Source: Bacteroidetes bacterium ADurb.Bin145
GTDB taxonomy: Bacteria > Bacteroidota > Bacteroidia > Bacteroidales > VadinHA17
Direction of reading: 5' to 3'
Assembly: GCA_002070505.1 (NCBI GenBank)
Contig: MWDJ01000006.1
Span: 81,042-145,041 of the forward strand
DNA length: 64,000 nucleotides
The notes beneath the pieces are model-generated. The model saw nothing but the letters and a program-made list of their open reading frames with translations, ran no database searches and was not told the origin of the DNA. Below are positions 34,898 through 43,323 of this stretch, in pieces; the stretch's first letter is position 1; every line of letters begins with the position of its first letter. The position numbers were made by a program, and so were the translations under genes.

Positions 34898-35617
34898 CTA
34901 TTTACGGTGCACTCCGCCTGCGCTTGATGAATGTGCATCAACATATTCAGGATTGCCTTTATAATTTATATCGCCGGCACTTGATGATCTGGCAGTCAGT
35001 TTTTCAGTTACATATATGTCTGCATCTCCTGCACTGGATGCTGATACCTCAGCCTCTCTTACCTTCAGGTTATATGCATTAAGATCGCCTGCGCTGCTTA
35101 AATCGGCTTCCATGAAATCAGCTTCACCGGTCAGGGTAATATCTCCGGAACTGCTTATATTGATATCAATGTTCTTTGCATAAACTTCGAGCTTAATATC
35201 GCCGGCACTGCTTGCTGACAGTTTCAGGTTATCGCTTTTCACAGGTGTTTCTCCAAACAGATCACCTGCACTTGAACAGCTTATAGAATTTATTTCTTTA
35301 AGAGTGACGTAAACCTTTTTGCTTTCAGCCCTTCGTATGTTAGCGTCAGTATAGACATGCAGCATATCTCCATTTAATTCCGTAAGTATGTAATCATGAA
35401 GATTCTCATCTGCTTCGACCGACAGCTTAAAGTCGTTACCCTGCTTCAGGTAGACATCTATTCCGGAGCTTACCCTTATGCCGGTAGCTTTAATTGCATT
35501 TCTTTCCTTCTTTACAACATCGCCATTCCCGTAGACTGTTCTGCGGAACTGGGCATCAGCACAGGCGCTGATACCTATGCAGAGAACGACGATCAATATT
35601 TGCCTCAGGTTTTTCAT
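34898..35617 (-). CDS. DUF2807 (GIN-domain-like) secreted beta-helix protein
   Basis: A 239-residue exported protein. The N-terminal signal (MKNLRQILIVVLCIG) ends in ISAC, a possible lipobox at C19, or ADA-Q for signal peptidase I. The mature part has IRVSSGIDVYLKQG typical of DUF2807 and seven copies of an S(S/A)(A/S)GD motif at roughly 20-residue spacing, fitting a right-handed beta-helix. Function unknown; it is widespread in Bacteroidota and sometimes called a putative adhesin. It ends with a clear terminator. Confidence 0.85.
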   Translation of the reverse strand: MKNLRQILIVVLCIGISACADAQFRRTVYGNGDVVKKERNAIKATGIRVSSGIDVYLKQGNDFKLSVEADENLHDYILTELNGDMLHVYTDANIRRAESKKVYVTLKEINSISCSSAGDLFGETPVKSDNLKLSASSAGDIKLEVYAKNIDINISSSGDITLTGEADFMEADLSSAGDLNAYNLKVREAEVSASSAGDADIYVTEKLTARSSSAGDINYKGNPEYVDAHSSSAGGVHRK

Positions 35618-35715
35618 GGTACTTTTATTTATTTTCCGTTTAATTTCAAATAAAAGACAGGTAGAAATCCTTATTGTTGCACTTTCCGGAAACTTTTTTT
35701 AAATGAAGGAGGAGG

Positions 35716-36852
35716 TCAATGCCATTTGAAGATCTTCAGACCCGCACTGAAAAGAATTATCCCTGTGACAGTCAAAATTACGATAGGTAAGCTTACTTCA
35801 GTCAGGCCGGCGCCTTCATTGAATATGCTTCGCATACCATCAGTCAGCATTGTGAGCGGCAATTTCCGGATCACAGGGATACTCCAGTCGGGGAAATTAT
35901 GATAGCTGAAGAATATACCGGAAAGCACCATCATTGGCATCACGACAAAATTGACTATCCCGTTTCCTACTTCGGTATTTGAAGTATGGGAGGAAGATAA
36001 TATGGCAATGCCTGCAAATGCAATGTTCCCGGCAAGGAAAAGTAATATCAGGGCGATGATGCTGCCCTGGATTGTCATTTTGAATGCTATAACGGCGAAG
36101 ATAAGCAGAACCAGCGCTTCAATGAAATTCATTATCACCCTCACAGAAATCAATGCTATCAGGAAATGGGATTTTTTCATTGGGGTGGCAACAAACCGGC
36201 GCAACAGTTTTTTGGAACGTTTTTCAATTATACCATAGCTTATACCCCACATTGTAGACATCATTACGCCCATTGTAATAAGTCCGGGAACAAGAAAATC
36301 TATATATCTCGTTCCGGTTATTGTCAGCGGTTTTATTTCATCAGATCCTGATGCAGGATAGATTATGCCTGAGCCTAAAATACTACTGATCTTCAGGTAA
36401 GATAATTCAGCGTCTGAATTCATAGGATCAAAATGATACTCTGTCAGGCCTTTTTCTGAAGTAAGTATCAGGTTCACTGTTCCCCTCTTCAGCAGAACCA
36501 TTGCTTTGTCCCAGTCGAGTTCATAGAACAGGAAGACTGAATTTCCGAGCTTCTGATCCTTCAGTTCAAATTTCCATTTATAATCACCATCCTTGTTATT
36601 AGTGTTTTTTATACACTTATCGTTCAGAAAAACCTGAAGTGCAGATGAATCATTCCTGGCTGATCCGGAGGTATTGACAACAGCTATTTTGCGCAGTACA
36701 TCACCTTTTTTTGTGAAAGCCAGTCCCAGTCCCAGTGCCATGAGGATAGGGAAGATTATGCCCCAGAAAAGAACACCGGGTTCTCTCACGATCTCATGGA
36801 AGTGAGCACAGACAAGAAGCCATAGCTGATTCATCCGGTTCATCCTATTCAT
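35716..36852 (-). CDS. ABC-2 type permease
   Basis: A 378-residue inner-membrane protein: one N-terminal helix (GVLFWGIIFPILMALGLGLA), a soluble periplasmic part (about 50-165), then five helices including FLVPGLITMGVMMSTMWGISY, the usual ABC-2 layout. It pairs with the ATPase gene, which it overlaps by 8 bp. The ATG at 36852 is preceded by GGAGG at proper distance. It opens a 9-bp tandem repeat giving three in-frame ATG codons (36852, 36843, 36834), so exact initiation is uncertain. The longer start at 36909 lies inside the ATPase gene and is less likely. Exported substrate unknown. Confidence 0.88.
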   Translation of the reverse strand: MNRMNRMNQLWLLVCAHFHEIVREPGVLFWGIIFPILMALGLGLAFTKKGDVLRKIAVVNTSGSARNDSSALQVFLNDKCIKNTNNKDGDYKWKFELKDQKLGNSVFLFYELDWDKAMVLLKRGTVNLILTSEKGLTEYHFDPMNSDAELSYLKISSILGSGIIYPASGSDEIKPLTITGTRYIDFLVPGLITMGVMMSTMWGISYGIIEKRSKKLLRRFVATPMKKSHFLIALISVRVIMNFIEALVLLIFAVIAFKMTIQGSIIALILLFLAGNIAFAGIAILSSSHTSNTEVGNGIVNFVVMPMMVLSGIFFSYHNFPDWSIPVIRKLPLTMLTDGMRSIFNEGAGLTEVSLPIVILTVTGIILFSAGLKIFKWH

Positions 36853-37564
36853 ATATCCTCCTTCCTGTGAGAGATACGAACAGATCGTCAAGCGATCGAT
36901 GGTTATCAAGCAGTTGCCCGAGTGTTCCCTCTTTGAGAATGACTCCGTTATCCATTATGACTATATGATCGCAGAGTTTTTCAGCCTCTTCCATATAGTG
37001 AGTTGTGAGGATCATTGAGGTTTCAGATGCTTCTTTAAGCTTTTTCAGGATATCCCATATCTCACGTCGCGCATTTGGATCGAGCCCTGTTGTCGGTTCA
37101 TCAAGAAGAAGTATTGCAGGAGTGTTGATCAGTGCAATCCCTATTGCCAGCCTTTGCCTCTGGCCTCCCGACAAATTGACAACATACGATTTCCTTTTAT
37201 CCTGAAGCCCCACAAGGTCAAGTATCTCCTCAACCCGTGGTTTTCCCATGTTAAAGAAACTGGCAAAGAGCCTCAGGGTTTCAGTAACCCGTAGTTTATC
37301 TATGAACCTTGTTTCCTGGAGAGAAAGCCCGATGATCCGGTGAAGCTCATCTTCATTGCCTTTCCAGTGCTTCCCCATGATTGTTATCTCACCCTTATCA
37401 GGTTTCTGGATACCTTCTATCATTTCGACAAGTGTCGTTTTCCCGGCTCCATTAGGACCCAGTAATGCAACGAATTTTCCTTTGGGGATATTCAGGTTAA
37501 TGCCTTTTACTGCCTGAACAGTTTTAAATGACTTCCAGACATCCTTTACTTCAATGACCATCAT
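36845..37564 (-). CDS. ABC transporter ATP-binding protein
   Basis: A 239-residue ABC-2 partner ATPase. Walker A GPNGAGKTT (36-44), Q-loop SLQETRF, signature NLSGGQRQRLAIG, Walker B ILLLDEPTTGLD, and switch His in LTTHYMEEAE. The family includes drug, lipid and polysaccharide exporters. Its start overlaps the stop of the PD40/SPOR gene (ATGATG), and its end overlaps the permease start, so the three are translationally coupled. Confidence 0.93.
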   Translation of the reverse strand: MMVIEVKDVWKSFKTVQAVKGINLNIPKGKFVALLGPNGAGKTTLVEMIEGIQKPDKGEITIMGKHWKGNEDELHRIIGLSLQETRFIDKLRVTETLRLFASFFNMGKPRVEEILDLVGLQDKRKSYVVNLSGGQRQRLAIGIALINTPAILLLDEPTTGLDPNARREIWDILKKLKEASETSMILTTHYMEEAEKLCDHIVIMDNGVILKEGTLGQLLDNHRSLDDLFVSLTGRRIYE

Positions 37565-39558
37565 CTGAAAAGGGTGATATCCAGCGATCTGACATTATTT
37601 CTGAAAGCAGCAACGAAGGCTTGCGGATAACCCAGTTTCCGCATGGCGGACTGGAGCTCTCTTGCAGGTTCCAGGGTTGTAAATTCTCCGACAGTATAAC
37701 GGTATTCCTTAAGATAGAAATATATATATGTACTGTATTGCCTTCCATTTACTGTAAGGCTTGGTATATTTTGCTGTTTTGTGCTCGAAAGGAATTGTAC
37801 TCTGTACACTATAACATCTCTTAATTCTTCTCTTACCTCGGTAATTACTTTTACGGTATCTACCCGGGCTTTTCTCGGCTCGGGCTGTTTAATTTCCTCT
37901 TTCTTGACTTCAGCCGGTCCGGGTTCTTCTTTCTTTATTTCAGGAAGTCGGGCTTCTTCCTTTCTGACTTCAGGTTTTGGTTCTTCCCGTGCAATAACAG
38001 GCGCCTGGGGCTGAGCGATTCGTGTGAACAGTGTAAGATCAAGTGTTCTCGTATTATTACGGAATGCAGCTACAAAAGCCTGGGGATATCCGGTTTTTCT
38101 AAGAGCGAACTGCAGCTGCCTGGCTTCTTCCAGATTGGTGAACTCACCAACGGTATGCCTGTACTCTTTTTTGTAAAAATACACGTAGGTATCGTAGCTT
38201 TTCCCGTCGACAACAACCTTCCTTGAAGCCATCTGTTTTGCACTTGATAGGATCTGCACCCTGTAAACAACAACATCCCGCAATTCTTCTCTTACCTGTG
38301 TAATTACCTGGATTGTATCAAGCTTAATATCTTTTATTTCTAAAGGTTTGACCTCTTCTTTTATTATTTCCGGAGCCTTGAATTCTTCAGCTTTTATCGC
38401 AGGTTGTTTTACCTCTTCCTTCTTCACTTCAGGAGGTGGGGTTACTTCTTTCCTTTCCTCGGGTTTTTTAATTTCCTCTTTTTTGACTTCCGGCATAACG
38501 ATCTCAGCTATAAGCTTTTTATGAGGGAACGTAAGATCCGAGTAGGCAATATTCTGTAAAGCAACTGAAACATTTGAAATGTTATCAGGTGCTTTAAGAT
38601 TTTCGAAATTGATTTTATATAATTGTTTTTGAGGATTGTTTGGTTTGTCAGTTGATGTATAGAAACCAAACCTGCCTTTCTGCCTGTCGAGAGTCAACGC
38701 AACTTCGTCGCCGGGGGTGTTAATTATATTAGTAAGGTTATAGGGTTCTTCCCATCCTTTACCTGTGAACCTGCACACATATATGTCATATCCTCCAAAT
38801 CCGGGATGACCGTCAGATGAAAAATACAGGTTATTTGCCGAATCCAGCGACGGGAACATCTCGTTTGATTTTGTATTTATAATACTTCCCAGGTTTTCCG
38901 GATCCGACCATTTATCGCCTGACCTGCGTGTAAGGAAAAGATCAAATCCTCCCTGTGAACCCGGCCTGTCAGATGAGAATATCATCATATTCCCGTCCAT
39001 TGATACAGTAGGGTGAGTATATACAAAATTGCCAGTGCAAAATTCAAGCGGCGTAGTTCCGACTTTCCAGGTCCCTGTATTTTTCCCCGGTTGTGAGTAA
39101 TTTGCCTGGTATATTTTCTCTGCAGGATCCTTTTCACTACGTTTAGTAAAATACATTGTAGTGAATTCTTTGTTGAAAGTAAGGGCATCGCAGGGATAAT
39201 TGAAGGAAGGTGAAACCGGGAATACACGGGGATTAACAAGTACAGAGTCCTTGAGAACAGCATAATATGCCTGGATATTTCCAAAAGAGATATGAACAGG
39301 CACCATACGGCTGTAGTTCCTGGATCCGGAAAGGAAAATAATTCCGTCCTTATAAAGCTGAACACCTGATGAGGGAGGAACAATATTCACATCAAATGAA
39401 TCAACTGCCACTAACTTTCTGCTCTTAACAGTATCAGGAACCTGGACTGGCAGGCAATAAGCAGAGGAGAAAAGATCCTCTTTTTCAGACAAAACAATGG
39501 TATCTGAATAGCAGTTTATCGAAAGGAGGAATAATATTAAGGCAGAAAGCTTTTTCAT
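37561..39558 (-). CDS. PD40 beta-propeller protein with two SPOR-like repeats
   Basis: A 665-residue exported protein (signal peptide MKKLSALILFLLS, possible lipobox INC). Residues about 100-340 contain TolB-like PD40 repeats (MIFSSDRPGSQGGFDLFL; LYFSSDGHPGFGGYDIYV). A Lys/Glu/Pro-rich linker separates two nearly identical C-terminal modules (about 425-517 and 572-665), each with YRVQ(I/F)LSS, V(Y/I)FY and GYPQAFVAAFRNN, which resemble SPOR peptidoglycan-binding domains. It is 18 bp downstream of porP. PD40 proteins next to porP are common in Bacteroidota. Role in linking the outer membrane protein to the cell wall is inferred. Confidence 0.8.
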   Translation of the reverse strand: MKKLSALILFLLSINCYSDTIVLSEKEDLFSSAYCLPVQVPDTVKSRKLVAVDSFDVNIVPPSSGVQLYKDGIIFLSGSRNYSRMVPVHISFGNIQAYYAVLKDSVLVNPRVFPVSPSFNYPCDALTFNKEFTTMYFTKRSEKDPAEKIYQANYSQPGKNTGTWKVGTTPLEFCTGNFVYTHPTVSMDGNMMIFSSDRPGSQGGFDLFLTRRSGDKWSDPENLGSIINTKSNEMFPSLDSANNLYFSSDGHPGFGGYDIYVCRFTGKGWEEPYNLTNIINTPGDEVALTLDRQKGRFGFYTSTDKPNNPQKQLYKINFENLKAPDNISNVSVALQNIAYSDLTFPHKKLIAEIVMPEVKKEEIKKPEERKEVTPPPEVKKEEVKQPAIKAEEFKAPEIIKEEVKPLEIKDIKLDTIQVITQVREELRDVVVYRVQILSSAKQMASRKVVVDGKSYDTYVYFYKKEYRHTVGEFTNLEEARQLQFALRKTGYPQAFVAAFRNNTRTLDLTLFTRIAQPQAPVIAREEPKPEVRKEEARLPEIKKEEPGPAEVKKEEIKQPEPRKARVDTVKVITEVREELRDVIVYRVQFLSSTKQQNIPSLTVNGRQYSTYIYFYLKEYRYTVGEFTTLEPARELQSAMRKLGYPQAFVAAFRNNVRSLDITLFR

Positions 39559-39576
39559 ATTATCCGTAAAGTAATT

Positions 39577-40536
39577 CTACCAGTGGCTTTCTTTTTTAGT
39601 ACTGAAGCGATCCACACCCAGATTGACCCCGATCCCTATTTCAGCCGTCAGTTCCTTTTTGTAAAATGGTATGTTTTTCGGTATTTCAAAGAATGTAGCC
39701 ACATAGAATCTGGGATATTTATACTGGAAGAAAAAAGGTATTTTATCGAAATCCTGAAAATATGTACCTACACAGAACTTGCCCATATAAAGTCTCAAAC
39801 CCGGTTTGATCATTCCGGTAATCCCATCCATATCAAGTCTCAGGGTATCATCGGATGTAATAATTACTGATGGTTCAAGTACAATATCAAGAGATCTGCT
39901 CAGAACGAATTTGTATCCGGCGTGAAAAAAATACTGCCTTGTCACAGGTATTGAATAAAGGCCAAGGGAGTCCCTGTCCTCAGGATTGCCGAGGATATTT
40001 GTAGCTGAGAATCCAACGTAAAAATTAGGATTGTAATAGTAAATGCCAGCGTCCAGGTTAGGTGACATAAGGTTCTTTTCAGGTCTGTCGAAAATTGTAT
40101 CACCCGGGATGTGGCTGTAAATTCCCTTAGCTGAAACCCCCACAGAAATGAAGGAAAGCTCTTTTTCATTAAGTGCAATATGATAAGCTCCCGTAAGACT
40201 TACCCCCAGATTCCGGGTCAGTCCGTAAACATCGTTGAACATGGCCCCTCCGACACCTATGTTAGAATACTTCCTGAGTTTCGGAGAAACAGTATAGCCC
40301 GGACCTTTACGCCATAACCTTGTATTTGCACTTGCTATCTGGGAATATGAATTATTCTGCATTGAGGCTATGAGGTCCACCGAAGTAAAATCCTTGCTGC
40401 CGGCTACGGCGGGGTTAAAGATAAAAGGAGTGAAAACCCTGTAAGAAATTGGTTGGTAAGGTGTTTCCTGCCCATTTAGTGCAATAGCCGGAATAAGAAA
40501 AAGAACTGATAAAAATATTTTGCTGAGGTTTGACAT
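39577..40536 (-). CDS. PorP/SprF-family type IX secretion outer membrane protein
   Basis: A 319-residue beta-barrel with a signal peptide (MSNLSKIFLSVLFLIPAIALNG). YRVFTPFIFNPAVAGSKDFTSV near the N-terminus is the hallmark of PorP/SprF proteins, followed by alternating strands such as IGVGGAMFNDVYG and LSFISVGVSAKGIYS. The family is tied to type IX secretion and gliding. Paralogues often pair with a secreted adhesin or PD40/OmpA protein, as here. It heads a likely operon porP - PD40/SPOR - ABC ATPase - permease. No other T9SS core gene is in the window. Confidence 0.9.
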   Translation of the reverse strand: MSNLSKIFLSVLFLIPAIALNGQETPYQPISYRVFTPFIFNPAVAGSKDFTSVDLIASMQNNSYSQIASANTRLWRKGPGYTVSPKLRKYSNIGVGGAMFNDVYGLTRNLGVSLTGAYHIALNEKELSFISVGVSAKGIYSHIPGDTIFDRPEKNLMSPNLDAGIYYYNPNFYVGFSATNILGNPEDRDSLGLYSIPVTRQYFFHAGYKFVLSRSLDIVLEPSVIITSDDTLRLDMDGITGMIKPGLRLYMGKFCVGTYFQDFDKIPFFFQYKYPRFYVATFFEIPKNIPFYKKELTAEIGIGVNLGVDRFSTKKESHW

Positions 40537-40650
40537 GTTGAGTTTAGTATACTTTAAATAAGGAACTTATATAAATTCAGAACATTGCTCTTGCTAATCA
40601 TACCCGAAATTAACAAATTATCGAGAATTAACCTGCATTTGTAAGGTAAA

Positions 40651-42378
40651 TTATTCAGTCCACTTTTTTACATCTTCAGGAGACGGATTGGTTAGTCCCA
40701 GTTTATTTTTCTTATTATATCCGCACAGATCGTTGAATAATTTACCTGGTTTTACCTCTTTTAGTTTATCGCAACTGGTGAAACCCATCTTTCTGAGCGG
40801 CTCAATCCATTCTTCAGGAATACCTTTCGCAAGGTATTCTTCCTTTTTACTCTCAGTTCTTAACTTGTTGCTCTCAGGCTTCATTTGGGGGAATAAAAGG
40901 ACGTCCTGAATGGATGGCTGGTCTGTCATAAGCATGGTCAGCCTGTCGATTCCCATCCCCATTCCCGACGTGGGCGGCATTCCGTATTCAAGAGCCCTGA
41001 TAAAATCATGGTCGATAGCCATTGCTTCATCATCGCCTTTCTCAGAAAGCCGGAGTTGATCCTGAAAGCGTTCCATCTGGTCGATAGGATCATTTAGTTC
41101 GGAATATGCATTTGCTATTTCCTTACCGTTTATCATTAGTTCGAATCTCTCTGTCAGTCCTGGTTTGCTTCGGTGCATTTTTGTCAGCGGAGAAGTTTCA
41201 ACCGGGTAATCAATAATGAAAGTTGGCTGGATATAATGATCCTGACATTTTTCTCCGAAAATAAGATCTATCAGTTTTCCTTTTCCCATTGCCGGAGTAT
41301 GCTGAATATCAAGCCTGTCACAGGCAGCTCTAAGATCCGTTTCGCTCATCAGTGAGATGTCAAGACCGGTATGCTCCTTTATCGCCTCAATCATACTTAT
41401 TCTTTTATACGGAGGATTGAGATCAATTGTTTTCCCTTCGTAGATTATTTCTGTTTTACCGTGAAGGTCCAGAGCTACTTTTTTTATTATCTCCTCAGTG
41501 AAACTCATCATCCAGTTGTAGTCCTTATATGCTATATAGATCTCCATTACAGTGAATTCCGGGTTGTGGGTTCTGTCCATACCTTCGTTACGGAAATCTT
41601 TGGCAAACTCATACACTCCTTCATAGCCTCCCACAATAAGACGTTTCAGGTACAATTCGTCGGCGATCCTAAGGTAGAGTGGTATATCAAGCGTATTGTG
41701 ATGGGTGATGAAAGGTCTTGCAGCGGCGCCGCCCGGGATGGGTTGAAGGATAGGTGTTTCAACTTCAAGATAACCACGGGAATTGAATAATTCCCTCATC
41801 GATTGCATAACCCTGGTTCTTTTCCGGAATACCTCTCTTACATTAGGATTAACAATAAGATCGACATAGCGCTGCCGGTAGCGCATCTCGGGATCGGTGA
41901 CAGCATCGAAGTAAGTGCCGTCCTTCTCCTTTACGACAGGTAGCGGCCTGATTGACTTTGAAAGTATTGTAAATTCCTTTACATGGACAGTTGTTTCGCC
42001 CATCTGGGTTATAAATACAAATCCTCTGACGCCTATAATATCCCCTATATCAAGAAGCCGCTTAAAAACTGTGTTGTACATTGTTTTATCGTCGCCGGGA
42101 CAAATATCATCGCGGCGGATATAGATCTGGATCCTTCCTGAAGAGTCCATCAGTTCGGCAAATGATGCATTACCCATTATCCTCCTGCTCATAATCCTTC
42201 CGGCAAGACAGACATCCTGAAAATTGTTCTTTTCGGGTGAATAATTATCAAGGATATCCTGTGCGAAGGCGTTGGTCTTAAATTCAGCGGCAGGATATGG
42301 ATTTATCCCCAGTTTCCTCAGCTCTTCGAGGGAATTCCTTCTGATCTGCTCCTGTTCACTCAATTGAATATTACTCAT
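40651..42378 (-). CDS. lysS: Lysyl-tRNA synthetase (class II)
   Basis: A 575-residue class II enzyme. The OB-fold anticodon domain covers about 55-155. Motif 1 lies around MRELFNSRGYLEVETPILQP, motif 2 is FRNEGMDRTHNPEFT, and motif 3 is GMGMGIDRLTMLM near 490. About 70 residues follow motif 3, with EEYLAKGIPEEWIEPLRKMGF suggesting a small helical domain; such a tail is often seen in Bacteroidota LysRS. A promoter-like element and a perfect inverted repeat sit directly upstream. Confidence 0.97.
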   Translation of the reverse strand: MSNIQLSEQEQIRRNSLEELRKLGINPYPAAEFKTNAFAQDILDNYSPEKNNFQDVCLAGRIMSRRIMGNASFAELMDSSGRIQIYIRRDDICPGDDKTMYNTVFKRLLDIGDIIGVRGFVFITQMGETTVHVKEFTILSKSIRPLPVVKEKDGTYFDAVTDPEMRYRQRYVDLIVNPNVREVFRKRTRVMQSMRELFNSRGYLEVETPILQPIPGGAAARPFITHHNTLDIPLYLRIADELYLKRLIVGGYEGVYEFAKDFRNEGMDRTHNPEFTVMEIYIAYKDYNWMMSFTEEIIKKVALDLHGKTEIIYEGKTIDLNPPYKRISMIEAIKEHTGLDISLMSETDLRAACDRLDIQHTPAMGKGKLIDLIFGEKCQDHYIQPTFIIDYPVETSPLTKMHRSKPGLTERFELMINGKEIANAYSELNDPIDQMERFQDQLRLSEKGDDEAMAIDHDFIRALEYGMPPTSGMGMGIDRLTMLMTDQPSIQDVLLFPQMKPESNKLRTESKKEEYLAKGIPEEWIEPLRKMGFTSCDKLKEVKPGKLFNDLCGYNKKNKLGLTNPSPEDVKKWTE

Positions 42379-42380
42379 GT

Positions 42381-42397
42381 CACAAATAAAATTTGTG
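42381..42397. promoter_or_regulatory. Perfect 7-3-7 inverted repeat before lysS
   Basis: CACAAAT-AAA-ATTTGTG lies between the -7-like element and the lysS ATG, ending 3 bases before the start codon. It could be an operator or an RNA hairpin in the leader. Confidence 0.55.
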
Positions 42398-42405
42398 CAA
42401 ATATA
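42398..42405 (-). promoter_or_regulatory. lysS promoter -7 element
   Basis: Minus strand TATATTTG, an exact TAnnTTTG match, 19 bp from the ATG. No TTTG at standard spacing upstream. Confidence 0.5.
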
Positions 42406-42434
42406 GAAAAATCAATTGGAGGGGTATGAGGATA

Positions 42435-43286
42435 TTACCCTTTTAATACCTTTATCTCAGCGTCAAATTTCCCGCGCAGTAACCGGCTTACAGGTCCGGG
42501 GATCCCTTCTCCAACCTTCAGACCGTTTATTGATATTATAGGTACGATCTCAAATGATGTATTTGTGACAAAAGCTTCAGATACTCGGCTGAGCTGGTCC
42601 TCCCTCACCGCCTCCTCAATATAAGGTATCCCGGCCTCACGGGCAATACGAAGCACGTTTTTCCGGGTTACACCAGACAATATAAGTTCAGATTCAGGGT
42701 GAGTTCTCAGAACACCGTCCAGCACGAAAAAAACATTTGAATGGCAACATTCGGTAATGATGTCATCTCTTGAAAAAATGCATTCATGGCAGTCATTTTC
42801 CTTTGCCTCCTGGAGGCTGAGGACATTCGGAAGGAGTGCTATAGTTTTAATATCACATCTTGTCCACCTGATATCTTTACGGAGAATTGTCCTTATCCCA
42901 TTGTTGATCAGATTATTATCCGGACGAAAAGATCTTGCATACGCATAGACAGTCGGATTTACCGGGGGTGACGGGAAAGCATGAGAGCGTCTTGCCACAC
43001 CTCTGGTAACCTGAACATAAACTATTGCAGGGCGGTCTTCGAGTGAGTTGATTTTTACCAGCCTTGCAGCTATCTCCGGAAATGTACCTGCTTCGGGCCA
43101 GGAGAGTCTGATCTCACCCATACTTCTTTTCAGCCGGGTCATATGACTATCCATATCGTAGAAGAAGTTCCCATACCACCTTATAGCTTCATAGATACCG
43201 TCGGCAAAAAGGAATCCGCGGTCGTCAGCGCTTATATTGATCTCATCTCCGGGAATATACTTCCCGTTCAGGTACGAAATTTCCAT
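42435..43286 (-). CDS. D-amino-acid transaminase-like class IV aminotransferase
   Basis: A 283-residue fold-type IV PLP enzyme. VTRGVARRSHAFP (93-105) and CDIKTIALLPNVL (144-156) closely follow D-alanine aminotransferases; K147 is the PLP lysine. FITNTSFEI-type cofactor segment (AFVTNTSFEIVPI) is near the C-terminus. It would interconvert D-alanine and D-glutamate with oxo acids, supplying peptidoglycan precursors. A branched-chain aminotransferase is the alternative, less likely given the R-x-H pattern. It lies 37 bp after fucK and 56 bp before lysS. Confidence 0.85.
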   Translation of the reverse strand: MEISYLNGKYIPGDEINISADDRGFLFADGIYEAIRWYGNFFYDMDSHMTRLKRSMGEIRLSWPEAGTFPEIAARLVKINSLEDRPAIVYVQVTRGVARRSHAFPSPPVNPTVYAYARSFRPDNNLINNGIRTILRKDIRWTRCDIKTIALLPNVLSLQEAKENDCHECIFSRDDIITECCHSNVFFVLDGVLRTHPESELILSGVTRKNVLRIAREAGIPYIEEAVREDQLSRVSEAFVTNTSFEIVPIISINGLKVGEGIPGPVSRLLRGKFDAEIKVLKG

Positions 43287-43323
43287 AATCTTTGTTTTTA
43301 ATGATTATTATTTTTTCAGTGAA

